64,000 nucleotides of DNA from Zonotrichia leucophrys gambelii (taxonomy: Eukaryota > Chordata > Aves > Passeriformes > Passerellidae), in NCBI RefSeq assembly GCF_028769735.1, contig NC_088171.1, forward strand, positions 73,363,216 through 73,427,215, written 5' to 3'. A model generated the notes under the pieces. The model ran no database searches, was not told the origin of the DNA, and was given only the letters and a program-made list of their open reading frames with translations. This document shows, piece by piece, positions 23,877 to 34,330 of the stretch; position 1 is the first letter of the stretch, and each line of letters starts with the position of its first letter. A program made the translations under genes and the position numbers.

Positions 23877-26499
23877 TGACTGATTTAAATATTGAGACTT
23901 TACAATATTTTTATATATTTTATTACCATAAAGAAAAAAGTGTTAGAGCAAATTTCTGGTATAATTATGACACTCAAAGAAAAAGAGAAACTGACAGTTA
24001 TTTCCCCAAAGAGCAGGTTTTTAAGTTGCCTAATTGATCTAGGTTTGCAAAGACTTATAATTAAATCTTAGGGCAAATATATGCATTCAAATCCTGTTAG
24101 AAAATAATGGGATTCAGATGTATAATTTCTCAACTCCTACACACAGCTTTGAAAATACCCTGAAGTCTAAACAAAAAGGTACCCACAGTGACAAAAGCAG
24201 AGTTTAAAAACAAACATTAAACAGTTTCATATCTGTTCAAGAAACAAAATGCCACATTTCATAAAGACCTGCTTTGGATGTAGAAAGAAGGGGGGTTACT
24301 TTCATATCTGAGACTCTTTCTCAACAACCAGATGAACTCAATAAGCTAAATCTGCCCTGAAGTACATGACACAAACCTTAGCAATCACTCTTCAGTTCAG
24401 TGGGAGACCTAGCCCACCTCTGGTTGTTAATTAAAATGATTGATTAGCTGTTTAGCATAAAATAAATTTCAGTGTTGTAGAAAAAATTGAAATACCAAAA
24501 AATGTCACTGCTCTTGTAGTATCATGTTTCTCTGTTTGAACTGATCTGACATAAACTGTTGAATGGCATGAAGCCATAAAAATTAATCTTAGATTTAGGA
24601 TTAATTAAGTAATGCAGTATTTACATTAATTAAATAATCTAATTAAACAAACAATTAAAAGCTTGAAGTGTTAGCAAGTAATTGTTTACAAGGCATTTTT
24701 TGAAGTTTGTCCATAAGTTTACATTATAGGCATTTAAATGAATTTCCTAAATGTTCTGACATATTACATAAATTAGAATCAAACTGAACATATGGAAAAA
24801 GCCCTGGACAACACTAATTCAATCTTCTTAAGCATTTATGAACAGCTTAAAATAATTCTTATTGATTTACCTGATTATATCTGCTACTTAATCTAAATGG
24901 AGTACTTCATTGCAGCAAGAATTGCAGGTTTTATTGGCAGTTATAATACAAAATCTTATGTAGATAATTGGTATAGAACAGTTGATACAATGAGACTTAA
25001 AAAATATTATATATGGCTTTTTAAAAGCTTTGAGGTTTGAAAACCACTTTATTTGGGTCACAATATTGAATATTACAGCACAATTATCAATGTTTTATCA
25101 TAGAGTTTAAAGCTCTCATCTTAGCTCTTTGATCATTTTAAATCAACAAGGGATTCATTACATCATGTAAAAAAAATCTGTTTGTGCATCTTTTATGTCA
25201 TGGGAAAGGGATCATAGCTCTGTGTGCTAATGAAGAAATTATAAGGTATTGATTTGAGGAAAAAAACCAAGCCCTGACTAATCTTTCTTCCTCAGCTAAC
25301 TCACTTTCCTTTTATTTCTGCACTGCTTCATATGTATTCAGGAATAAATAGAACCTATTTGTATTCTTTTTTCCTTTAGAAATTGAACAAGGGGCCTGTT
25401 ATTGGCATGATGTACTTCCCTTTCTATAAGAAATTAAAGCAAAAGAAAGCAGCTGTATATAAACCAAATCTTTTTAAAATGCATTATATGGAATCTACTT
25501 GACCCTTAAAGAGTCCTGTCTAGTAGTAAGTAATTTTCAATATTAGATTTTTTTCCTATATCTCGCCTTTTCCTGTTCTCCAAATAGTTCAGGGTATAAA
25601 TTCATCATAACATTGATGCTACTGTATTGACACAAAATGCTACTCTATTTGAGGGGCTGATGAATATCAAAACAAATAAAAGCATTTAGTTATTGAATTT
25701 TATTTTAAAATAAAAACATAGTGTTGTTTGTTGCAATGCAAATAAGATGATATTGGGTACAAAAGACTGAACAAGAAGGTAGTAGCCTTTGGGAGGAAAG
25801 ATGCTGAACAACTGTTTACCAATGAACTATAAAAAGCACTATAAGATGTACCATGGCAATGAAAAGACTGGAAAAGTGATTGGACTATGTTATATGGAAA
25901 GAAAATAATGGCTTCCTCATGTCATTTGAGAGGCCTATTCATTAGAACTAACAAATTAAGCAAATAACATCACCTAGAAAGGACAAACCCTTAGTTCTCC
26001 AAGATAAAAACAGCCATGGCTAGTATCAGGCATATTTCCCTGAGATAAGTGACACAGGTCTAAATTCTCTCCCAGATATCTTCATGTCTGTCCCAATTTT
26101 CCTTTACTTGTGCTCAGGGACCTTCTGTCCATCATTTGGTTATGCAGATGGAGGTCTTTGTGACTGTGGTTTGTACATGCAGGGAGATCACTTTAAAGGC
26201 TGAAATCGGTTGAAGCTGGATAGTGTTGTGTCAAGTAAGGAGAAGAACCTTTTATATTATGTTAATAGCAAGAAGAGGTCTAAAAATCATTGGATTGATA
26301 GTGGTTGAAGATAGTAATCTGACTAATATGGATGAATAAAAAGCAGAGGCATTCAATACATTGTTTTACCTCTCTCTATCTTTATTAATTTATATAGACC
26401 TTGGGCTTCCTGGGCCCCAGAGTCAGAGGACAAGGAGTCTGGGAACAGGAATTTTCCATTTGTGGACACTGAAATCATAATGATCAGCAGCATCAGCTG

Positions 26500-27835
26500 A
26501 AAGTTCACAAGTCTGTGAGGCTGGGTGGGATTCATCCCAGAGTTCTGAAGGATTAAATGTCCTGGCAGGACTGCTCTCAACCATCAATGAAAGCCTTGGG
26601 AGTCTGAGGAGATCCTTTCTGACTGGAAGCTGACAGATGTTATTATAATCTACAAAAAGGGCATGACTTTGCAAACCACAGTCTAACCTCACCTCCTGGA
26701 AAAATTATGGAGAAGAATATTAGTTCATAGAGGGAAAGTCCTCTTTAAATAATTTGACAGGGTTCACTTCATGCATGAAGAAAGGCAATGTTTGCAGTTT
26801 TTTTACATGCTTAGGAAGGTGTTTGATGCTGCCTGTCACAACATCCTGCTGAGGGTTTAGGATGCTCTAGGTGAAGAACTCTCTGAAAGGCAGAGCTCAA
26901 AGGGCTGTGGTGATTGAAGCTACATCTATCTGGTGACCAGTCAGCAGCTATGTTTCTCAGGTTCCAGTTCCAGGGCCAGTGCTGTTCAATCTGTTTATCA
27001 GTGATCAGGATGCAGGAATTGTCTGCAACATTAATGAGTTTGCTGATGATCCCAAACGGGGAGGTACTGTTGACTTTCTTGAGGAACAGGACAGGAGGCT
27101 TGCAGAGTCCAAATGCCAGATTCTAGGATGGAGTAATGCTAGAGACAAATATAAATGAGAGTGGCTGGAGAGCAGACCTGTAGAAAGAGACCTGGAGGTG
27201 CTGGTTGACAGAAGATCAGTGTGAGTCAGCAGTGTGTGCCCTAGGTGGTCCAGAGGGCAAACACTGTGTGCCATTTCAGTCCATCAAACACAGCATCACC
27301 AGCCAAGCAAAAGAAGTGATTGTCCCATTGTATTCAGACTTGGTGCAGCCTCACCTTGAGTACTGTGTGCTATTTTGGGCCCCCAGTTTATAAAGGTTGT
27401 CTAGATCCTTGAATACCTCCAGAGGAGGGTAAAAATGCTGGTTAAAGGCCTGGAAGGATATTTTATGAGGAGCTGATGATGACTTCAAGCTCTTCTATTT
27501 TGGACCAGAGGAGGCTGAGATGTGATCTCATTACTCTCTGCAGCTTCCTGAGGAGGTGAAATGGAGAGGAAGGTGCTGAGCCATTCTCCATGGTATCCTG
27601 AGGTAGGGCTTGTGGGAATGTGTCAAATTATTATTAATGGCAAGAGGAGGATTCTTCTGGACATCAGGAAGCATTTTTTCATTAACAGGATGGTCAAACA
27701 CTGGAACAGGCTTCCTAGCAGATGGTCAATACCCCAAGCCTGCCAGTGTTTAAAATGCATTTGGACAATACCCTAACAACAAGGCCTGAAGTGGTCAGGC
27801 ACTTAGATCGTTGTAGGTTTCTTCCAACTGAGATA
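26500..27835 (+). mobile_element. CR1 LINE, sense, with decayed reverse transcriptase and FADD box
   Basis: The plus strand starts within ORF2 RT sequence ('gtgggattcatcccagag') and passes 'taacctcacctcctgg' (VSLTS-type block). It encodes the catalytic FADD box at 27039-27050 (ttt gct gat gat), then the C-terminal part (27205-27393, with [18 protein letters not shown]), and ends at the 3' tail, which grades into a TTCTA microsatellite. Stops and frameshifts separate these blocks, so it is inactive. Minus-strand frames of 75-89 codons here are shadows. Confidence 0.92.
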
Positions 27836-27905
27836 TTCTATTCTATTCTATTCTATTCTATTCTATTCTATTCTATTCTATTCTATTCTATTCTATTCTA
27901 TTCTA
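27836..27905. repeat. (TTCTA)14 microsatellite at a CR1 tail
   Basis: Fourteen uninterrupted TTCTA units follow directly on the CR1 3' end, and the array ends with TTCTG. The avian CR1 tail is itself built of short ATTCTATG-type repeats, so the array most likely grew from it by slippage. Perfect purity suggests it is young and polymorphic. Confidence 0.98.
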
Positions 27906-29156
27906 TTCTGATCTTGAGATGAAAGCATGACCTCCCACCATTTTCTTTAAAACACAGTAAGATGAGTCCCTTACAGAAAAGTTTGTAGCACAAAATCCTG
28001 TGTGGTTTCAGAGAGCAAAGTTTTTACACAGCAGAGCTGTAGTATGGGAAAAGATAGCCTTGTGTTCTAATTTTACTACTGTTTAGTTTACATGGGACTT
28101 TACTGATTAATATTGTACCTGTGAACTGTAATCTGAAGTAGTCATTACACATTGAGAATGGAACAAAAATTAAGGTTTATGGATTGTGCATATGTCAGGA
28201 CAGTGTGTATAGTTGTAGAAGCTACAAGCCTGCCTGTTGAGGTTATTTGTCCTTTCTTCATGCGAATTTTACTTTGGCTGGTGTATTTCTTCTTCATCTG
28301 TAAAATGGAAATCAGAAGAAAACAGAATATAATGGAGGATCAGAGAGGAGTAGCAGGACCAATGTGTGACCACGCAGGAAAGACAGTTGCCTTATACATG
28401 TCTTGAGTTCTTGCCTAGGAAAGATTAAATATAATTTCATGAACTCCTCCACTATGAAGTAAAATTTCATAGGAATTTCTCCATTCTTCTCTCTTTTGTT
28501 GTTTTTTTTTTTTCCCTTACCTCTTTTCCTCAGAGAAACTGTGCATTAAACAGCACTGGCTAGTTCTTTAGAAAGAAAGAACTATATATGCATCACAACT
28601 CGCAGAACATAAAAAATTACTTCATCTCACTGAAGAAAGTATTTTTGTAATTAAATCATATAAATAAACTGACTTTATTAGTTAAAGATTGATATAATGG
28701 TTTCATTTTTAACAAGAAAGCTGAGCTTATAGACATAATGTCTTCAATACAAAAGAATTGCAATAAAATACTGGAGAAAACAGCCTCTTTGAAAAGGATT
28801 TGTTATTGATTTATTCAAACTGTTAACTCTCTAATAGCAAGGAGTCTGTATCAAAACATTTTGAAGGATGCTATATTTTAGAATAAGACTTCTAAAGGGC
28901 TACATATATTATAGTTAGTCATGGTTGTGGATAACTGTCAGTGCTGTACCTTTCAATGAATTTCAATCTGTATCACTCATACTGCAGACAACTGCTATGC
29001 TCTTGGTTTATATAGGAATTTGTTCTGTGCTTTCCTTCTGAAATTTTATCTTGGCTTTGAGAAACCTTTCAGAATGAGAATTTAATGGAAGAAAAAATAA
29101 ATACTTGCAAAGTAGCTCATTTTTCAGGTATAAATAAATGAAATAATGAAAAAAAC

Positions 29157-29278
29157 AGGTTGGATGGAGGCCTGAGCACCTCTGTCTAGAAGAAGGTGTC
29201 CCTGTGCACAGCAAGAGGTTGGAATTAGCTAATACTTAACGTGCCTTCAGACCCAAACCATTCTATGATTCTATGAAA
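29157..29278 (+). mobile_element. CR1 LINE 3' end, sense
   Basis: The segment reads 'ggttggatggaggcctgag', then 'gaaggtgtccctgtgcac', and ends with 'aaccattctatgattctatg', the two-copy CR1 terminal repeat. Only the last 120 bp of the element are present. Confidence 0.9.
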
Positions 29279-31047
29279 TAAAACCTTTGCTCAAAATTAG
29301 TAAATACACCTGGAAATGTTGACAAGAAAACAGGTTCTAGAAGCAGTACATTTTTAAAATCTTTATCTCCCTTTTTCTGGTCAGAAAAATTTCATGCACC
29401 TTCTAACAATAACAGGCATTCTTACATGACAGAAGAAGCTCCATAGTTTCCAGGGATGTGAGAGCTCCCCTTGGACATGCCTGGCACTCTGAACCAGATT
29501 ATCAGGCTTCTGCCCCATTCTGCATTAAAGAAAATATTACTTATACTTCTAGCAGTGTAAGTAAATTAAACCCCTGCAACTGTTTCATAAAAGTTTGAAA
29601 AACTTAAATCTACTTATTAAATCTCTGAATCATACTGTCTGTTTCATGATAATCACATCAGGTAGAAAGAGATCATTTCACTATTGCAAAAGCTGGAAAA
29701 AACCCTCACTTCATAAAGTGATACTAATTAAATATTTAAAAGGTGATTTTCAATATGAACCAAGATTCTGGGTAGATTTTAAAGTTCAAAAACTATGTAA
29801 CATTTTGTTTTATAGAACTGTGAATTAATGCCTTTGGAATAGTACTTAGGAACAGATGATGAGAAAGAAAAATTGCAAAGATATTACTTAGCATGAAATT
29901 TGCTATATTGTTATTATTGTCAGAGGTGCAGAATAGATTTTTCATTTGACATTAGTGAAAAACATTTTAAACTTGAGAACAATTTAACTTGGGCTACATG
30001 TGGTGTGTAGCCTGCTTTGTCAACAGAAGGCAATGGGATTTTATTGACCGGTAAATATTTTCACTTGTGCGTTTGCCCTCACAGGGATTTCTCGTACTGT
30101 TTCAGACCTTTTTATACAGCATAAAGCTTTTATAGCTCTCTCTGCTCAGAGGAGAGGTATTGATTATGCAAACTTGCTAAATGTTGCTCAGTTACAGGGA
30201 TTCGATAATAATAGCAAATATTGGTTGCTTAGTTGGGCTGATTTTTCAGTAAAGGTCTGATGAAACTTTAAATGTTGGGGCTATTTTAAAGTGATTTATT
30301 TCAAAACCAGATAATGAATGGAGTTCTGACTACAGACTGAACTTTATAAATTGACATCATATCCCATTTATATACCTTATAAATTGAAAATAGTTATTTT
30401 ATTTCTTGAATTATTTCTAAACGTTGTCTGGCATTTCTTTTTAAATATGAATCTTTCGTCTTGACTGAGACTCTTATCATTGGATATAATTTTTCTACTC
30501 TATTTGACACATAGTGACATTTAGAGGAGATAAATATCAGGATTCTTAATAATTTAATAGAATAATTTTGGTGTCTCCAAGTTGTCAGTGTTTGAGCGAT
30601 GCATACTGCCAGTTAGGTGAAATTTTGTCTGCACATTTTGATGGGGTGCAGAAAATAATGTTAAGTAGTGAGATTTCTCCAGTTAAAAAAAAAAAATAAA
30701 AAGAAAGAAAAGAGAAAGGGAACCTTCCAGAATGGCTGCCTGTAAAAGTTTGAACCAGATTTCTTTGTTTAAGGAGATTTTCCTAACACTAGATATGGAA
30801 ATGTAAACTTTATTAAGTGGCACTGATGCTCCTTTTATGATTTTTTCATTTAATTATATAATCAAATTATTAAAGAATCATTTTTTTATTAAAACATTTT
30901 TTTTTACATCTGCAGAAAAGATAAGAGGGATGGAGATTGAAATAACAGTCTATTAAGGAAACATTTTAGAACAGAGCAAAATAGTCAAAACTGTCCTGAA
31001 AATGTTTGGTTGGTTTATATTTGTGGTTTTTTTTCATTCTTTTCCAG

Positions 31048-31079
31048 AATACAATATTTGGAAACACAATTTTTCACCT
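31048..31079 (+). CDS. Candidate coding exon 4 (32 bp, unknown gene)
   Basis: A near-ideal acceptor (ttttttttcattcttttccag) and a near-ideal donor (CACCT|gtgagt) define this very short exon. With one base taken to finish the preceding AG, it reads IQYLETQFFT and leaves one T. Its length keeps the frame open from exon 3 and into the terminal exon. On its own a 32-bp exon is weak evidence; the value lies in both splice sites and both phases agreeing. Confidence 0.42.
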
Positions 31080-32105
31080 GTGAGTCCTAAAGCTGACTGT
31101 TTCAAAAATTGAAAGTCAGAAGCTTTGGAAGCTATAAATATTTTAAAATTTCATTTCAGTACTCCTTTTTCCCCAGAAGTGATAAGGTTTAAATTCTTTA
31201 TAGTCTTATTGTTCTACATCACAAAGCTCTCTGTCACTGATTTCTTTATCGTGTTGACATTTGTACTTTTTGTCTGGAAGTATGAATTTTCTAAGTCTCA
31301 AGGTGTGTAGGTTTTCTGATTACAAATATACAACTGTGCACAATTCTTTTCAGCACATTTTTTTTCTGCTTGCATTTGAATATTAAAATTATTATCGCAG
31401 AAGAAGTCAGTTTATTTAAATTTGCTCCAGCTGGATTGTCACTAAGACTGACAAAGTAAAACCAAATCTAGGATATATATTAAATAAACACAAATTATCT
31501 CATATCTTATCTCATACTCTGCCCAGTGTAAGAAGTATAAGTCCTTCATATGAACAAATTGTAGTGTTCTGCAAGGTTCTCTTTAAAGGGAAGTCCTGCC
31601 ACAAGTCAACATTATTTCTTCACTAATATTTGTAATTTACAATGCAATGCTGTATTATAACAACATGCACATCTTTTGACTCAAGTCTGAGACATTAATT
31701 CCGCCTATACAAATGTATAGGTGGGATTTTATGATATGTACCAGCAAGCAGTGAAGCTTGTTGTAAAGATGAACATAGGAATCCACAAAGATTCATAAAG
31801 GGTAGAACGTGGGCACTCATCCTCATATACATTACCATGTCTGATGTGTTAACAGTACTGCTGATTTCAAGAAAATACATAATTTAGAATTTCATTCATA
31901 TATTTTAGGAGTACAAACAAATGCCACTGTTTGCAAGCATGTACAATGCAAGGTAAAGGTAGAATTGCATATGCTATCTAGAATATTGTAAGTGGTGTTT
32001 TGTGGGTCTTTTTGCTTCCTTTAATAATATTTTCAATAGAGAATGTAATTTGATCAGAAACGTATACCTCAAATTCAAAATGTTGTGTGTTTTTTCTCTC
32101 TAAAG
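31080..32105 (+). other. Putative intron 4
   Basis: About 1 kb of AT-rich sequence without recognised repeats. The plus-strand frame 31125-31310 is hydrophobic and Phe-rich, typical of translated AT-rich DNA. The intron ends in a strong pyrimidine tract (gtgtgttttttctctctaaag). Confidence 0.4.
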
Positions 32106-32167
32106 CTGAACAACCCTGTATAAATTACTTGACTTGGAAGCAATTATGGAAATGTCCGGGCAGTTAG
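32106..32167 (+). CDS. Candidate terminal coding exon with stop codon (unknown gene)
   Basis: After the strong acceptor ending at 32105, two bases (CT) join the T left by exon 4 to give Ser. The frame reads EQPCINYLTWKQLWKCPGS and stops at TAG (32165-32167). The complete five-exon join is 147 codons including the stop. Caution: another frame is open across the same exon (32110-32343) and gives about 77 residues ending at TAA. If the true acceptor or frame differs, the C-terminus would change. Confidence 0.42.
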
Positions 32168-32375
32168 AAGATGACAGCTTGTGTGGCCTGCTTCTGCTGT
32201 TAGCTGGAAAACAATTGTCACCCCATCATTTTGTGGTGCTTGAGGCCGGGCACTGCATGCTCTTGTCGCCTCTGGACTCCCAGTGGGTGTGGAAGCACAT
32301 TGCTGCTGTGGTTAGGGCTAAGACTATACTGAAAAGCCTAATATAATTAAAGTTTTTTATTTTTTATATAAAAGT
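32168..32375 (+). promoter_or_regulatory. Putative 3' untranslated region with ATTAAA poly(A) signal
   Basis: The region after the stop is less AT-rich than the introns up to about 32330. It then reaches ATTAAA at 32346-32351, a common variant poly(A) signal, followed by T-rich sequence (gttttttattttttat) that could serve as the downstream element. Cleavage would fall near 32365-32375. The assignment depends on the terminal exon being right. Confidence 0.38.
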
Positions 32376-32446
32376 TTGTATTAAACTTTATATAGTTTTT
32401 TTATATAAAGTTTTTTAATTTTTATATAAAATATAAAAAGCCTATT
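32344..32446. repeat. A/T-only segment with repeated TTTATATAAA words
   Basis: Nearly pure A and T, with TTTTTATATAAA and ATATAAAGTTTTTT words repeated in direct and inverted form. It is bounded on both sides by AAAAGCCTA (about 32331 and 32438), suggesting a local duplication. No coding content. Confidence 0.7.
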
Positions 32447-33869
32447 ACACTGTTCTGTAACCAAGCTTGGATTTGAAATCTCCCTGTTCCCTAAGTTCTT
32501 GTCCAAAGAGCATGAGTTTGGCAGGAGGAGTAATTGCAAGTGAGTTTTAAGATGGGATAGCACTTTGAGTCTACCATATCTCAAATTTTTATCCAAAGCT
32601 GCAATTTTCTTGTCTTTTGAGTTTTAAACTTTATTCCTGCAGCCTACCCACTTGTCATACACAAGAGACAGAAGGTGAATGTTGAATCATTATGTGGTGA
32701 GTATGTCTTCATCATGATGCATACCAGAAGTATTTTTATTTTTTCGAAGCAAGATTTGTGAGCATACAGCAGTATCATATTTTCAGAGATTCCCTTTTGC
32801 TTCATCAGGACACATCTGAAAAAAGTTAAGGTCCTTTTTGCTGCATGTTAACGCCACCAGTTATTGTCTTCAAATTTTAGCTTGAAATTAGGTTCTCCAT
32901 TATGGCATTATTGATTTTTTTAAATGCAAGAACTTGACTGTGATTCCAGAAGGATGTAGAAAATAATATATATATAGACCACCTTTATACTTGAACATTC
33001 CTTTAAATTTATTGTTGGTGTTGTGATATTTCCCATTGCCAAAGAATTTGAGGAAGGCCACATCATGTAAATATGATACAAAAATACTCAATGCAAATGA
33101 AGGGTAAAATAAACTGGGATTTTTTATTATTATATTCCAAACAAAAATAGGGTGGATTTGCAACAGTTTTGAAAGCACAGAATTTTCCAGTAAAGTCTTC
33201 AAATGATTATAGTCTATCTGGAATTATATGAACAGCCAAGATAGGCACTCACTCTGCACAGGAGCAAAATGATAAATCTAACCAATTGCGTGTTGCATAT
33301 GGAGAGGAAATCACAGATACCAGTAAAACATTCAGATTACACATCTACCAGCTAAACACAATTCTAGTAATTAGTATCCAAAAGACCAATAATCAAGACT
33401 GTGTCCTGATATGGTTGCAGCATCCAGGTTAGTGTCTTTCTGACAGCAGGGATTCTTAGTCGTTTGAAGAAAAGCAAGTGTGAGTATGTAGAATCAATCC
33501 TACACTTTGCAAAATAAATAAAAAGACATGATTTGTGATATTTTTGTCCTGTTAATAGCTCACAACTCTACTTGATTGTAAACCAGAGGAAAATCCTTGG
33601 GGAAGCATTTTTTCTAAGATACAGTTACTCTTTGTAGAGAATATATATCGCTAAAATTTCAGATACATGTAAAATCACAGAAATAGAAGAAGCACTTGTA
33701 GAATTAACATATTTTTTACAGAAACTAACTCTTACCTTTGCCACTTCTCCAACTCTGTTATCTATCACTGTCCTGCAGATTTTTTTTTTTTTTTACAAGT
33801 GATTCTTTAGAATTCTATTTTGAAATTAAATACAAAGAAGTTCACTGTTGCTGAGGAATATATTCAGTG
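32447..33869. other. No gene recognised
   Basis: AT-rich sequence with a short TATA run near 32966 and a T-run at about 33779-33794. The minus-strand frame 32900-33202 (100 codons) is Phe/Ile/Lys-rich and lacks splice context. Confidence 0.55.
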
Positions 33870-34330
33870 AAGGAAGCTCGAGGTGCAGCTGCAGGTTGAG
33901 CTCAGGGTGGGAGCCCTAGGCAAGGGTCCATGAAATGCTGACCCTGTGCAGAACAAAGGTCCTGGGACCTGTGGCCCAGCCAGGGGATTGGGCTTTCAGA
34001 AATACAGCAGCAGCTGAGGATATCACACCTTCCTGTTCTTAGGCTGGGAAGGCATAAAAAACCAGGGTTTCCTTTGTTTGGGGTCCTCCTCAGAGGCACC
34101 AGCTTGCACTGATGATTTCTTATTCAGTTATTGCACCACGATCAAATAATTTTAAGGATTGAGATGTCTGAGACTCTGCTATGGGAAATCTAAGGCTGAT
34201 GGAAGCCTGGTCTGCCTCTAGGTGTGTAGGGAGCCAAGCAGGGCACCTGTCAGCTCACTGCAGCCACCCAGCAAGAAAGGGCTGCAGCCCCAGCCCAGGG
34301 GTGAAGGTGTGACTGCCAGATTGGCTCCTG
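33870..34330 (+). mobile_element. Probable ERV LTR, sense, GC-rich
   Basis: A GC-rich block begins at about 33875 and includes a CATAAAAA TATA-like box at 34053-34060. It is followed by 'ggtttcctttgtttggggtc', 'gaggcaccagcttgcactg' and 'gatttcttattcagttattg', the layout of an avian LTR promoter and R region. The part after 34150 ('ttgagatgtctgagactctg' and 'ggaagcctggtctgcctc') would be U5 or early internal sequence. No terminal TG/CA pair or target duplication was fixed. The minus-strand frame 33902-34099 is a shadow. Confidence 0.42.

Larger units (their letters stand above)
23361..31047 (+). other. Putative intron 3 (about 7.7 kb)
   Basis: It contains sense-strand CR1 fragments at 23821, 26500 and 29157, the TTCTA microsatellite at 27836, and otherwise AT-rich sequence with TAATTA-rich patches (24590-24660). 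Strong acceptor-like sites at 25379, 26116 and 28532 do not open an exon in the required phase with a good donor. Confidence 0.4.

Noticed and set aside
25380..25500. Exon candidate after the strong acceptor ttcttttttcctttag
   Set aside because: The frame needed after exon 3 hits a stop in the second full codon; no good donor.
32643..32674. 32-bp exon with acceptor ttattcctgcag and donor AGAAG|gtgaat
   Set aside because: All three frames are open, so it gives no information, and it lies beyond the putative poly(A) site.
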